Shown: one piece after another, positions 10,000 to 20,055 of the stretch
Layout: each line of letters opens with the position of its first letter
Numbering within the stretch: position 1 is the stretch's first letter
DNA from: Urbifossiella limnaea
GTDB taxonomy: Bacteria > Planctomycetota > Planctomycetia > Gemmatales > Gemmataceae
Length of the DNA: 64,000 bases
Reading direction: 5' to 3'
Assembly (NCBI RefSeq): GCF_007747215.1
Contig: NZ_CP036273.1
Span: 1,472,322-1,536,321 of the forward strand
Notes under the pieces: model-generated
Told to the model about the DNA's origin: nothing
What the model saw: the letters and a program-made list of their open reading frames with translations, nothing else
The model's database searches: none
Made by a program: the position numbers and the translations under genes

Positions 10000-11325
10000 T
10001 CACGGGTTGCCTTCCGGGCGTGCTACCCAGACGCGGCGGGCAGCGACCAGGCGGGCGCAAACGGCGGCGGTCAGCAGCAGGAACGCGGCCGTGTGCGTGC
10101 CGTACACCAGCGCCAGGTCGGCCGCGTCCTCGGTCAGCATCCCGGGCACCGTCGTCAGCAGCGCCACCGCCGCCAGCACGCCGGTCAGCCACCGGCGCAC
10201 GCCGGCCGACGTGTCCGGCGCGAACAGCCAGGCCGTCAGCACCGCGAACGGCAGCAGCAGCGTGACCGCGTGGTGCTTCCAGGTGCGCTCGCTGAACAAC
10301 AGCATGCCGATCACCATCAGCGCGCACTCGGCCGCGACCCACGGCCCGCCGCGGGCCGCCCGCGGGGCGCGGCACAGTAGCACCACCACGACGCCGAACG
10401 CGACCACGCAGCCCTGCACGACGCGGCGCGCGACGGGGGTGCCGATGTCGGCGACGTTGTGGAACGCGACCCCGGTCGGGATGTTGTCCGGGTACTCGAC
10501 GAACGACGGGCTGTGCGTCAGCAGCCGGTACACGACGCCGGGGATCGACTGGTTCGGGTGCTCGCTCGTGACGCGGTTCTCGACCAGCGCCGGCCGCACC
10601 ATCAGCTTGTACCAGTCGGCCAGCAGTTCGGCGTTGCGCTCGAAGCCGAACACGGCGCCGGGCACGATCGCCAGCCACAGCACGAGCCCGGCGGCGGTCG
10701 CGGCGAGGGCGCGCCAGCGACGCTTCCAGCCGAAGTACGCCACGAAGATGAGCGGCGTCACTTTGCAGGCGATGGCCAGCGCCAGCACCACGCCGGCGCC
10801 CACGTCGCGGCCGCGGCGGTGCAGTTCCAGCGTCGCGGCGACGAGGAACAGGATGAAGATGTTGACGTTGTTGTGCGACAGGTCGCCGAGCAGCGGCGGC
10901 AGCGCGAGGACAACCGCGAGCGCGTGTGCGGCGGAAAGGCCCGGGGCGGTCGTTCCCGGGGGTTGAACCAACCGAAAGACCCACACCGCGGCCAGTACCG
11001 CCATCGCCACCTTGGTGTAGAACCACGCGAGCGCCCCGGCGAGCGGCGGCAGGTCGGCGAACGGCTTGAGCACGACCGCCATCACCGGCGGGTTCGGGTA
11101 CTCGTGGACGCCGACGTACACGTTGCCGCCGGCGAACACCTCGTGGATCATCGCCCGCCAGCGGAGGAAGGCGCTGCGCGTCTGCTGGCCGTTGTCGGCG
11201 GGCCTGGCGGCTTTCGCGGCGTACTTCAGGCTCATGCCGACGACCAGCAGCGCCAGCGCGGCGACGAACGCGAGCCGGAGCCGGGCGGCGGGGGCGGTCG
11301 GGGGGCGGAGCGCGAACAGGGGCAT
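10000..11325 (-). CDS. GT87/DUF2029-family integral membrane glycosyltransferase
   Basis: A 441-residue polytopic protein with about ten hydrophobic helices. The HEVFAGGNVYVGVHEYPNPPVMAVVLKPF segment (positions ~60-90) and ALAWFYTKVAMA match the DUF2029/GT87 family of polyprenyl-phosphate-mannose-dependent membrane mannosyltransferases. A conserved extracytoplasmic loop (VTSEHPNQSIPGVVYRLLT, ~210-230) fits. It probably transfers a sugar from a lipid carrier to an extracytoplasmic glycan; donor and acceptor are unknown. It is followed on the same strand by the 9866 hairpin. Confidence 0.75.
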   Translation of the reverse strand: MPLFALRPPTAPAARLRLAFVAALALLVVGMSLKYAAKAARPADNGQQTRSAFLRWRAMIHEVFAGGNVYVGVHEYPNPPVMAVVLKPFADLPPLAGALAWFYTKVAMAVLAAVWVFRLVQPPGTTAPGLSAAHALAVVLALPPLLGDLSHNNVNIFILFLVAATLELHRRGRDVGAGVVLALAIACKVTPLIFVAYFGWKRRWRALAATAAGLVLWLAIVPGAVFGFERNAELLADWYKLMVRPALVENRVTSEHPNQSIPGVVYRLLTHSPSFVEYPDNIPTGVAFHNVADIGTPVARRVVQGCVVAFGVVVVLLCRAPRAARGGPWVAAECALMVIGMLLFSERTWKHHAVTLLLPFAVLTAWLFAPDTSAGVRRWLTGVLAAVALLTTVPGMLTEDAADLALVYGTHTAAFLLLTAAVCARLVAARRVWVARPEGNP

Positions 11326-11400
11326 GGGGCGCGTCCTTGCGGGGGCCGCGGACTGTAACCTGTGCGCGAAGTCCGGGGGAAGTGCGCTTCTAACTGCCGA

Positions 11401-11444
11401 GCCGCTTGCGGCTTAGCGCGGGGCAGCGCTAAGCCGCAAGCGGC
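11401..11444. repeat. Palindrome of the GCCGCTTGCGGCTTAGC family (copy 1)
   Basis: Arms 11401-11418 (gccgcttgcggcttagcg) and 11427-11444 are perfect reverse complements around an 8-nt loop. It sits just after the stop of the PIG-L gene (minus strand). The arm recurs at 60785-60830. Confidence 0.85.
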
Positions 11445-11452
11445 AAAACCCA

Positions 11453-12238
11453 TCACCCCATCGGCAGGTGGCCCTGCCCCACCGGCACGTCCGGCGGCGC
11501 CGTCGGCTTGCTGCCGTGGACGAGCGTGACCAGGTCCGGCGCCCCGACCGGGTGCGGCAGCGCGAACAACTCGCCGTAGCGGAATCCGCACCGCGCCCCG
11601 TGGTAGCCGTTGGCCGAGCCGATCATGTGCTTCACCCGCTCGAACCGCTCCGCGTCGAACTGCGACTCGTACGCGCGGATCGACTCCAACTTCGCGTCGA
11701 ACGTGTCCGAGATGTCCACGACGAACGTGCTGTGCCAGCTCCGCTGCTCGGCGTCGAACGGGAACGGGCAGTACACCAGGTGCGGCACCCGGTACGGCTT
11801 CGTGCCGTCGAACCGCTCGTCCCACTTCGTGAGCTGCGAGTAGAACCGCGCCGCCTCGCCGAGGAGGTGGCCCTGGTGGTGGTCCGGCGACGCGGCCGGG
11901 GTGCGGCCGGCCCCGACGATGAGGATGCCGGGCCGGTACGTGCGGAACACCGTCGCCAGCTTGAAGCGGTTCTCCGGCGAGTCCATCAGCACGCGGTTCG
12001 GCAGTTCGACGTTGATCCGCAACGGGCTCCCGAGCGCGACGCGGGCCGCCTCCGCTTCCTTCTTGCGCGTGTCGAGGCTGCCGCGCGGGGTGGGTTCGCC
12101 GCTGGTCAGGTCGGCCATGCCGACCTTGTAGCCCTGCTTCACCAGCTTGGCGATGGTGCCGCCGCAGAGGATTTCGAGGTCGTCGGGGTGCGGGGCGACG
12201 GCCAGCACGTCGAGCCGGTCGGGAAGCGCGTCGGGCAT
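11453..12238 (-). CDS. PIG-L family (LmbE-like) zinc-dependent deacetylase, BshB1-like
   Basis: A 261-residue protein with the PIG-L signature VAPHPDDLEILCGGTIAKL near the N-terminus (His, Asp, Asp of the zinc/catalytic site) and the downstream SPDHHQGHLLGEAARFYSQ motif with the third ligand histidine. Layout and length resemble the bacillithiol-type N-acetylglucosaminyl malate deacetylase BshB1, but no other bacillithiol gene is in the window, so the substrate is uncertain; any N-acetyl sugar conjugate is possible. I prefer the ATG at 12238 over the in-frame GTG at 12247, because GAGGAG lies at the right distance for it. Confidence 0.85.
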   Translation of the reverse strand: MPDALPDRLDVLAVAPHPDDLEILCGGTIAKLVKQGYKVGMADLTSGEPTPRGSLDTRKKEAEAARVALGSPLRINVELPNRVLMDSPENRFKLATVFRTYRPGILIVGAGRTPAASPDHHQGHLLGEAARFYSQLTKWDERFDGTKPYRVPHLVYCPFPFDAEQRSWHSTFVVDISDTFDAKLESIRAYESQFDAERFERVKHMIGSANGYHGARCGFRYGELFALPHPVGAPDLVTLVHGSKPTAPPDVPVGQGHLPMG

Positions 12239-12261
12239 CGGGAACACTCCTCAGAACAGAA

Positions 12262-12380
12262 GCAGGATGGCCACAAAAAGGCACGAAACGACACAAAAAG
12301 GAACACCGATCAAAGACAGAATTCAAGACGTCTGCTGTCTTACTTTTGTGTCTTTTCGTGCCTTTTTGTGGCCATCCTGC
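12262..12380. repeat. A/T-rich inverted-repeat element, copy 1 of 3
   Basis: Arms 12262-12298 and 12344-12380 match at 36 of 37 positions (core ggccacaaaaaggcacga). They flank a 45-bp centre containing aaggaacaccgatcaaagac. Much richer in A/T than the surrounding genes. It lies between the PIG-L and LRR genes. Reading through it creates false N-terminal extensions such as MATKRHEKTQK. Confidence 0.9.
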
Positions 12381-12392
12381 TTTCCGCAAGTT

Positions 12393-13073
12393 CTACCGCC
12401 GCACCTGGCGGAGGTTCGGCATCTCGTCGGCGAACGCCTCCGCGGCCTTCGCCGTCACCCGCGTGCCGGCCGCGGTCATGTCGCGGAGGCCCTCCAGCGT
12501 CTTCAACTCCATCAGCCCCGCGTCCGTCAGGCCGGTCTTCGTCAGGTACAGGTTTTCCAGCCGCACCAGCGTCCGCACGTGGGCCATCGCCTTGTCCGTC
12601 AGCCGCGGGTTGTCCGACAGGTCGAGCGTCTCCAACCGCGTCAACTTCTCCAACTCGGCGGCGCCCTTGTCGGTGATCTGCGCCTCCGGCATGATCAGCA
12701 CCCGCAGCTGCGACAGCGTGGCGATCTCGACCAGCTCCTTGTCGGTCACGCCGGACCGGTTCAGCTTCAGCCGCCGCAGGTTCGGCAGCGCCTTCAGCGC
12801 GGCGAAGCCCTTCGAGGTACACGCGGTGGCGTCGAGAATCTGAATCTCGCCGACCTCCTTGTGCTTCGCCAGTGTGATCAACGCGCCGTCGCCGGCGGCG
12901 AGGAACTTGACCGACACCCGCGAGCCGACCGGGAGCGTGGGGTCGAGTCCGGCCGAAGCCTTCGCCAGCATCGCGGACTTCAGCGCCGCCTGTTCGCCGG
13001 GCGTGGCCGGGGGTTGCGCGGAGCCGGTGGTAGCAAAAAGCAGCACGGCGAGCGGCGGCAGAGCACGGCGCAT
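12393..13073 (-). CDS. Secreted leucine-rich-repeat protein
   Basis: A 226-residue protein with a signal peptide (MRRALPPLAVLLFATTGSAQ). It is followed by about six cysteine-poor LRRs of ribonuclease-inhibitor type (LPNLRRLKLNRSGVTDKEL, LSQLRVLIMPEAQITDKGA, LTRLETLDLSDNPRLTDKA, LVRLENLYLTKTGLTDAGL). Such proteins are abundant in Gemmataceae and are presumed to mediate binding; no partner is evident. The start at 13073 is chosen because it gives the signal peptide; the frame runs open further upstream. Divergent from the sigma-54 activator. Confidence 0.8.
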   Translation of the reverse strand: MRRALPPLAVLLFATTGSAQPPATPGEQAALKSAMLAKASAGLDPTLPVGSRVSVKFLAAGDGALITLAKHKEVGEIQILDATACTSKGFAALKALPNLRRLKLNRSGVTDKELVEIATLSQLRVLIMPEAQITDKGAAELEKLTRLETLDLSDNPRLTDKAMAHVRTLVRLENLYLTKTGLTDAGLMELKTLEGLRDMTAAGTRVTAKAAEAFADEMPNLRQVRR

Positions 13074-13333
13074 GGTGCGAATCCCTGGTGGGCCGGACCC
13101 CCGGATTGTAGGTCGCGGCAGCACCCGCCGGCCGCGTTTCGGCCCGTGGCACAATTCCCCCCGCCGGTTCCGTCCCCGCGCGAACGTTCAACTCGCGCCG
13201 TCGGAATTCTCGGCATCTTCGGCCCGACCGGTTGCACCGGCGCGGATTGTAAACTTCGTTTGGTTAACGGCCGGTCGGCCTGGACGCACGGCGTTCGGGC
13301 ACGGCAACACCGGCCGGCAACGGACCACGCCCC

Positions 13334-14767
<1,434 letters not shown>

Positions 14768-14793
14768 TCTTTCGCCGCGGAACTGCACCGGGT

Positions 14794-14799
14794 TAGACT
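14794..14799 (+). promoter_or_regulatory. Possible -10 box (TAGACT) of glmS
   Basis: The context ggttagact lies 33 bp before the glmS ATG in the short gap after the sigma-54 activator. It resembles TATACT/TACACT boxes at similar places before other genes in the window. No clear -35. Confidence 0.3.
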
Positions 14800-14831
14800 C
14801 CGCCGCGCCCACACGCGGATGGAGCCACGTC

Positions 14832-16664
14832 ATGTGCGGGATCGTCGGGTTCACCGGCACGCGGGAGGCGTCGCCGGTGCTGCTGGAAGGGTTGCGCCGC
14901 CTCGAGTACCGCGGCTACGACAGCGCCGGCCTCGTCACCGGCACCGGGGCCGACTTCCACCTGCGGAAGAAGGCCGGCCGGCTCGCCGAGTTGGCCCGCG
15001 AAGTGATCGCCCGGCCGGCGCCCGGGTGCTACGGCATCAGCCACACCCGCTGGGCCACGCACGGCGGCGCGACCGACCGCAACGCCCACCCGCACCTCAG
15101 TACCGACCACGACATCGCCGTCGTCCACAACGGCGTCATCGAGAACTACGCCGCCCTCAAGCAGCAGCTCGTCGCCGACGGCGTCGCGTTCCGCAGCGAC
15201 ACCGACACCGAAGTGCTGGCCCACCTCATCGCCCGCTGCTACGACGGCGACCTGCTCCAGGCCGTGCTGCAAGCGACGGCGATGGTGAAGGGCACGTACG
15301 GCCTCGCGGTGATGAGCCGCGCCGAACCCGGCGTCATCGTCGGCGCCCGGCTCGGCAGCCCGCTCGTCGTCGGCATCGGCGCCGACGGCCACTACCTCGC
15401 CTCGGACGCGTCGGCGCTGGCGGGCTTCGCAGAAAAAGTGGTTCACCTCGGCGACCGGCAGGTCGTGCAGCTCGACGAGACGGGGTACGTCGTCCGCACC
15501 CGCGACTTCGACGCGGTGGACATGCCGGCGCTCGACATCGCCGGCTTCCTCGGCGACGGCGACGCCGAGCTGGGCGACTTCCCGCACTACATGCTGAAGG
15601 AGATTTACGAGCAGCCGGAGGCGCTGGAGAACGCCATGCGCGGCCGGCTCGACGTGGGCGACGCGACGGCCCACTTCGGCGGCCTGAACCTGTCGGCGCA
15701 GCAGCTGCGGCAGATCGACCGCGTCATCTTCACCGCCTGCGGCACGAGCTACCACGCGGGAATGGTCGGCGAGTACCTGTTCGAGGAGCTCGCGCGGGTG
15801 CCGGCCGAGGTGGAGTACGCCAGCGAGTTCCGCTACCGCAACCCGCCGATCGACCGGAACACGCTGATCTTCGCCATCACCCAGAGCGGCGAGACGGCCG
15901 ACACCCTGGCCGCGCTCCGCGAGAGCAAGCGGATGGGGCACACCACGCTGGCCATCTGCAACGTGGTCGGCAGCAGCATCGCCCGCGAGGCGGACGGCGG
16001 CGTGTACCTGCACGCCGGCCCCGAGGTGGGCGTGGCGAGCACGAAGGCGTTCACCACGCAGTGCGCCGTGCTGGCGATGCTGGCCCTGTACCTCGGCCGC
16101 AGCCGGCACCTGTCGGCGGCGCAGGGCGAGAAGATCATCGCGGACCTGCAAGCGCTTCCCGACGTGCTGCGCGAGACGCTGCGGTGCCACGACCGGGTGA
16201 AGGCCATCGCCGCGAAGTACGCCGACGCGCGGAACGTGCTGTACCTCGGCCGGCAGTACCTGTACCCGGGCGCCCTCGAAGGGGCGCTGAAGCTGAAGGA
16301 GATCAGCTACATCCACGCCGAGGGTTACCCGGCGGCGGAGATGAAGCACGGGCCGATCGCGCTGGTGGACGAGCAGACGCCGAGCGTGTTCCTGGTGCCG
16401 CGGGGGGCGGTGTTCGACAAGGTGATGTCGAACATGCAGGAGATCAAGGCCCGCGGCGGCCCGGTGATCGCGGTGGCGAGCCACGGCGACCGCGAGGTGG
16501 CCGCCGTCGCCGACGACGTGATTCCCGTCCCGGACGTGCCCGAGTACTTGCAGCCGATCGTGACGGCGATCCCGCTGCAGTTGCTGGCCTACGAGATCGC
16601 GCTGCTGTGCGGCTGCGACGTGGACAAGCCGCGGAACCTGGCCAAGAGCGTGACGGTGGAGTGA
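14832..16664 (+). CDS. glmS: Glutamine--fructose-6-phosphate aminotransferase (isomerizing)
   Basis: A 610-residue full-length GlmS that makes glucosamine-6-phosphate from fructose-6-phosphate and glutamine for cell-envelope aminosugars. The N-terminal Ntn glutaminase begins with catalytic Cys after Met (CGIVGFTG), with LRRLEYRGYDSAG, GISHTRWATHG and DHDIAVVHNGVIENY. Two SIS isomerase domains follow (FTACGTSYHAG, ITQSGETADTLAALR, LKEISYIHAEGYPAAEMKHG) and the C-terminus DKPRNLAKSVTVE is family-typical. Start and length agree with the family. The leader is too short for a glmS ribozyme. Confidence 0.98.
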   Translation: MCGIVGFTGTREASPVLLEGLRRLEYRGYDSAGLVTGTGADFHLRKKAGRLAELAREVIARPAPGCYGISHTRWATHGGATDRNAHPHLSTDHDIAVVHNGVIENYAALKQQLVADGVAFRSDTDTEVLAHLIARCYDGDLLQAVLQATAMVKGTYGLAVMSRAEPGVIVGARLGSPLVVGIGADGHYLASDASALAGFAEKVVHLGDRQVVQLDETGYVVRTRDFDAVDMPALDIAGFLGDGDAELGDFPHYMLKEIYEQPEALENAMRGRLDVGDATAHFGGLNLSAQQLRQIDRVIFTACGTSYHAGMVGEYLFEELARVPAEVEYASEFRYRNPPIDRNTLIFAITQSGETADTLAALRESKRMGHTTLAICNVVGSSIAREADGGVYLHAGPEVGVASTKAFTTQCAVLAMLALYLGRSRHLSAAQGEKIIADLQALPDVLRETLRCHDRVKAIAAKYADARNVLYLGRQYLYPGALEGALKLKEISYIHAEGYPAAEMKHGPIALVDEQTPSVFLVPRGAVFDKVMSNMQEIKARGGPVIAVASHGDREVAAVADDVIPVPDVPEYLQPIVTAIPLQLLAYEIALLCGCDVDKPRNLAKSVTVE

Positions 16665-16682
16665 CGGCGGGACCGGAGGTTG

Positions 16683-16785
16683 GCCACATAAAGGCACGAA
16701 AAGACACAAAAAGGAAGACCGAGCCAAGAACCGGACTGTTCTTTGCCTTGATCCCTTTTTGTGTCTTTTCGTGCCTCTTTGTGGC
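16683..16785. repeat. A/T-rich inverted-repeat element, copy 2 of 3
   Basis: Arms 16683-16714 and 16754-16785 match at 30 of 32 positions (gccacataaaggcacgaaaa). The interior contains ggaagaccgagcc, shared with copy 3. It lies between glmS and the methyltransferase gene, immediately after the glmS stop codon. Confidence 0.9.
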
Positions 16786-16821
16786 GATACTGCTTGGCTT
16801 TGGTTCTGTATCCCACTCTAC

Positions 16822-17601
16822 ATGCTTCCCGACTGGCAGCTTCCCGCCGGCGTCGATCGCGGTTTGTGGGACTACCTCCGCGCCGCCGACATGGTCGCCG
16901 GGTACGACGCCCAAATGGCCGCGTCGCCGCTTGCCCGCGCGGATGTCGCGTTCTGCGAACGAGCCTTCCCGACGCCCGGCCGGCTCATCGACCTGGGCTG
17001 CGGCACCGGCCGGCTGTGCGTCCACTTCGCGGCGAAGGGGTACGCCTGCGTCGGCGTCGACCTGTCGGAGCCGATGCTGGCGCAGGCCCGTGCGAATGCC
17101 GCGGCGGCCGGGGTGAGCGTCGAGTGGAAGGCCGCGAATCTCGTCGAGCTCGGCGAGCTGTCCGGTGGGTCGTTCGACTACGCGGCGTGTCTGTTCAGCA
17201 CACTCGGCATGGTCCGCGGCGCGGAGAACCGCGCAAAGGTGGTCGCCAACGCCTTTCGGCTGCTGAAGCCGGGCGGGCAGTTCGTGCTGCACGTCCACAA
17301 CCGCTACTTCCGCGGGCTGGGTAGCGGTGTCGTGTGGCGGCAGCGCTGGCGCACGCTGCTGGGCCGCGCCGACGCCGGCGACGTGACGATGCCGCAGGCC
17401 TACGGCGGGGCGCCGCTGACGCTCCACCACTTCACCCGCCGCGGCGCCGTGCGACTGCTGGAAGCGGCGGGCTTTCGGGTGGTCGAGGTGGCGGCGGTTG
17501 GCGTGGACGGCGCGCCGGCGCGGGGCGCGTATGGGTATCTCATGCTGGCCGAGCGGGGCCGCGTCAGCGCCCCGTGCGACGGCGCTGTGAACCACGTTTG
17601 A
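16822..17601 (+). CDS. SAM-dependent class I methyltransferase
   Basis: A 259-residue protein with a Rossmann-fold methyltransferase core: motif I LIDLGCGTGRLCVHFAAKG (residues ~54-72), acidic motif II GVDLSEPML, and post-I SFDYAACLFSTLGMV with the later KPGGQFVLHVHN strand. The HNRYFRG segment is like that of small-molecule methyltransferases of type 11/25. Substrate unknown. The ATG at 16822 is used because the frame upstream is only the palindromic element. The last ~35 residues form an accessory strand region. Confidence 0.85.
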   Translation: MLPDWQLPAGVDRGLWDYLRAADMVAGYDAQMAASPLARADVAFCERAFPTPGRLIDLGCGTGRLCVHFAAKGYACVGVDLSEPMLAQARANAAAAGVSVEWKAANLVELGELSGGSFDYAACLFSTLGMVRGAENRAKVVANAFRLLKPGGQFVLHVHNRYFRGLGSGVVWRQRWRTLLGRADAGDVTMPQAYGGAPLTLHHFTRRGAVRLLEAAGFRVVEVAAVGVDGAPARGAYGYLMLAERGRVSAPCDGAVNHV

Positions 17602-17647
17602 CGTGATCGAATCGCGTCGGCACGGGGGGGCGCTCAAGCGACCCCGC

Positions 17648-18925
17648 TCAACTCGGCTTCACGACAAACCGACTCCCCACCACCGCCGCGACGAGCAGCC
17701 CGCCCGACAGATAGAACGCGCCGTCGAGCGTGCCGGTGGCGTCCTTGATGAACCCGGCGATCTGCGGGACGAAGAACGCGATCCCCCAGCCGAGGAACAC
17801 CAGCCCGTAGTTCAGGCCCAGGTTCTTCGCGCCGAAGAAGTCGGCCGTCCACGCCGGCATCAGGGCCAGCGTCCCGCCGTACTGCCAGTACACCACGCCG
17901 ACCATGAGGAACAGCAACCACACGTTCTCGGCGGCGATCACGGCCGGCAGCGCGAAAAGGCACCCCGCGGCAGCCAGGCCGTTCAGGCCGAAGGCGTTCA
18001 CCCGACCGACGCGGTCCGAGTAGGTGCCGGTGCCAACCCGGCCGCTCGCGTTCACGATGCCGCCGTAGGCCGCCAGCAGCCAGGCGTTCGCGGCGAAGAA
18101 GGCGATGCCGCTCGCCGTCTTGTTCAGGATCGGGGCCGCGTTGGCGATCACCAACAGCCCCGCCTGCGCCGACCCGACGAACAGGGCGACCAGCGCCGGG
18201 AACTGCCACGTCCGCACCACCTGCGACGCCGGCACGTCCGCGATCGCGGGCTTCGCAGCGGCCGCGCTGCCGACGGCCGCGCCCGGCGGCACGTAGTCAC
18301 TCGGCGGCATCTTCAGGAACTGCGCGGCGAGAACGATGACGGTGGCGAACAGGACGCCGAGGGCGACGAAGCTGGTGGTCAGCCCGCCTTCGGCGATTAA
18401 CTGCTTTGCCAGCGGGGCGATGTACACCGCGGCCCCGCCGTAGCCGCCGACGACGAGCCCGACGATCAGCCCGCGACGGTGCGGCCCGAACCAGCGCACG
18501 GCCGCCGGCGTTGCCGCCGCGTACCCGAGCCCCATGCCGATGCCCCCCAACAGCCCGAATCCGACGACCAGGCCGAGGTAGCTCTTCATCACGCCGGCGA
18601 CGACGCACCCGAGGCCGAGGCAGAGCCCGGCGAGGGTGGCGCCGGCGCGCGGGCCGTAGCGGTCCTGGAGCCGTCCGCCGGGGATCATGAACAGGGCGAA
18701 CGTGAACCCGCAGATGGCGTAGGCCCACGTCGCCTCGGCGTCCGACAGGTAGTGCCAGCCGGCGTTCGCGCCGGTCATCGGGTCGCCGGGCGAGCTTCCC
18801 TTCGGGGCGAGGAGCGCGCCCTTCCAGACGCTCCACGCGTAGAGGATGCCGAGGCACAGGTTCACCGCCACGCCGGCCCCGGTGACCACCCACGCCCGGC
18901 CCGGCACCCGCCCCGGCTGTCCCAT
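17648..18925 (-). CDS. MFS transporter, oxalate/formate antiporter (OFA) type
   Basis: A 425-residue, 12-helix major facilitator. OFA-type features are LCLGILYAWSVWKGAL in helix 1, the extended first loop, FMIPGGRLQDRYGPR (motif A-like) after helix 2, GIGMGLGYAAATPAAVRWFGPHRRG, and the second-half motif NASGRVGTGTYSDRVGR. OFA members exchange small carboxylates such as oxalate/formate or lactate; substrate not determined here. The ATG at 18925 has CAGGAGT at the right distance; an upstream in-frame Met at 18961 lacks this. It converges on the methyltransferase gene. Confidence 0.85.
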   Translation of the reverse strand: MGQPGRVPGRAWVVTGAGVAVNLCLGILYAWSVWKGALLAPKGSSPGDPMTGANAGWHYLSDAEATWAYAICGFTFALFMIPGGRLQDRYGPRAGATLAGLCLGLGCVVAGVMKSYLGLVVGFGLLGGIGMGLGYAAATPAAVRWFGPHRRGLIVGLVVGGYGGAAVYIAPLAKQLIAEGGLTTSFVALGVLFATVIVLAAQFLKMPPSDYVPPGAAVGSAAAAKPAIADVPASQVVRTWQFPALVALFVGSAQAGLLVIANAAPILNKTASGIAFFAANAWLLAAYGGIVNASGRVGTGTYSDRVGRVNAFGLNGLAAAGCLFALPAVIAAENVWLLFLMVGVVYWQYGGTLALMPAWTADFFGAKNLGLNYGLVFLGWGIAFFVPQIAGFIKDATGTLDGAFYLSGGLLVAAVVGSRFVVKPS

Positions 18926-18976
18926 CGCGTACTCCTGGGAGAAGGGGACACGATACCACACCGCGGCCCGAGCGGA

Positions 18977-18982
18977 TACACT
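18977..18982 (+). promoter_or_regulatory. Possible -10 box (TACACT) of the SMP-30 gene
   Basis: GGATACACTTCG lies 26 bp upstream of the ATG at 19009, with a GGAGG ribosome-binding site between. It resembles the box before the 20056 gene. Confidence 0.35.
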
Positions 18983-19008
18983 TCGCTCACCTCCCGGAGG
19001 CCCGCCGC

Positions 19009-19980
19009 ATGCGCCCGCTCGTCCTCTCGCTGCTCGTCCTCCCCGCCGCGTTCGCGCAAGACGCCGACCCGATCTTCGAACCCGGCGCGAAGCTCACCGT
19101 CCTCGCCGCGAAGGACTCGGCCGGCGAAGGCCCGGCGTGGGACCCCGAACTCGGCGTCCTCACCAGCGGACACGCCGGCGTACACCGCTTCTCGCCCGAC
19201 GGCACCTCGTCGGTCTGGCGCGAGAAGGCCGGCACCAACGGCCTCCTGTTCGACCGCCAGGGCCGGCTCATCGCCTGCGAGCCGGTGGCGCGCCGCGTCA
19301 CCCGCACCGACCGCGACGGCAAGGTGACCGTGCTCACCGACTCGTTCGGCGGCAAGAAGTACAACCAGCCGAACGACCTGACCGTGGACTCGAAGGGCCG
19401 CGTCTACTTCTCCGACCCGCGCTACGGCCCGCGCGACGACATGCAACAGCGCGATGCCGCCGGCAACACCATCGAGGGCGTCTACCGCATCGACCCGGAC
19501 GGCCGCGTTCACCGCGTGATCGGCCGCGAAGTCGAACGCGCCAACGGCGTGCTCGTGTCGGCGGACGACAAGTTCCTGTTCGTGGCGGACAACAACAACG
19601 GCGTCGGCGGCGCCCGCAAGCTGTGGCGGTTCGACCTGAAGCCGGACGGCACGGTCGGCGACAAGAAGCTGCTGTACGACTGGGGCACCGGCCGCGGCCC
19701 GGACGGCGTGAAGCAAGACGCGAAGGGTCGGCTGTACGTCGCCGGCGGGCTGAACAAGCCGAACCCGCCCGCCGAGCCCGCCGCCGACGTGAAGGGCGGC
19801 ATCTACGTCATCGACCCCGCCGACGGGAAGAAGCTGGCGTTCCTTCCGGTGCCGACGGACGAGGTGACGAACTGCGCCTTCGGCGGCGCCGACCGGCGGA
19901 CGCTGTACGTGACCGGTGGCGGCGTGTTGTACTCGACCCGCACCACGACGCCGGGCCGCGTGCTATGGCCGGTGCGGTAA
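19009..19980 (+). CDS. Secreted SMP-30/gluconolactonase-family protein
   Basis: A 323-residue protein with a signal peptide (MRPLVLSLLVLPAAFAQ). It is followed by a six-bladed SMP-30/gluconolactonase/LRE propeller with the metal-site motifs AGEGPAWDPE (Glu), KYNQPNDLTVDSKGRVYFSD (Asn, Asp) and VERANGVLVSADDKFLFVAD (Asn). Such enzymes hydrolyse sugar lactones; the planctomycete exported forms are largely untested. A good GGAGG precedes the ATG. The next gene, an exported haem dehydrogenase, starts 75 bp downstream on the same strand, suggesting related extracytoplasmic sugar metabolism. Confidence 0.88.
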   Translation: MRPLVLSLLVLPAAFAQDADPIFEPGAKLTVLAAKDSAGEGPAWDPELGVLTSGHAGVHRFSPDGTSSVWREKAGTNGLLFDRQGRLIACEPVARRVTRTDRDGKVTVLTDSFGGKKYNQPNDLTVDSKGRVYFSDPRYGPRDDMQQRDAAGNTIEGVYRIDPDGRVHRVIGREVERANGVLVSADDKFLFVADNNNGVGGARKLWRFDLKPDGTVGDKKLLYDWGTGRGPDGVKQDAKGRLYVAGGLNKPNPPAEPAADVKGGIYVIDPADGKKLAFLPVPTDEVTNCAFGGADRRTLYVTGGGVLYSTRTTTPGRVLWPVR

Positions 19981-20012
19981 CGGCCCCGATTTCCACCCGC
20001 CCACGGATCGGG

Positions 20013-20018
20013 TACACT
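20013..20018 (+). promoter_or_regulatory. Possible -10 box (TACACT) of the haem dehydrogenase gene
   Basis: The context gggtacactac lies 37 bp before the ATG at 20056, inside a 75-bp gap between codirectional genes. Confidence 0.35.
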
Positions 20019-20055
20019 ACCCGCCCACCCCCCGCGCCTCCCGGGAAACCTCCCC

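Noticed and set aside
14768-14831. glmS ribozyme upstream of glmS
   Set aside because: The gap is only 64 bp and lacks the ribozyme core; it is too short for the ~150-nt RNA.
16759-16821. N-terminal extension of the methyltransferase (FVPLCG-type peptide)
   Set aside because: It is translation of the palindromic A/T-rich element; the same peptide type appears at the other copies. Start moved to 16822.
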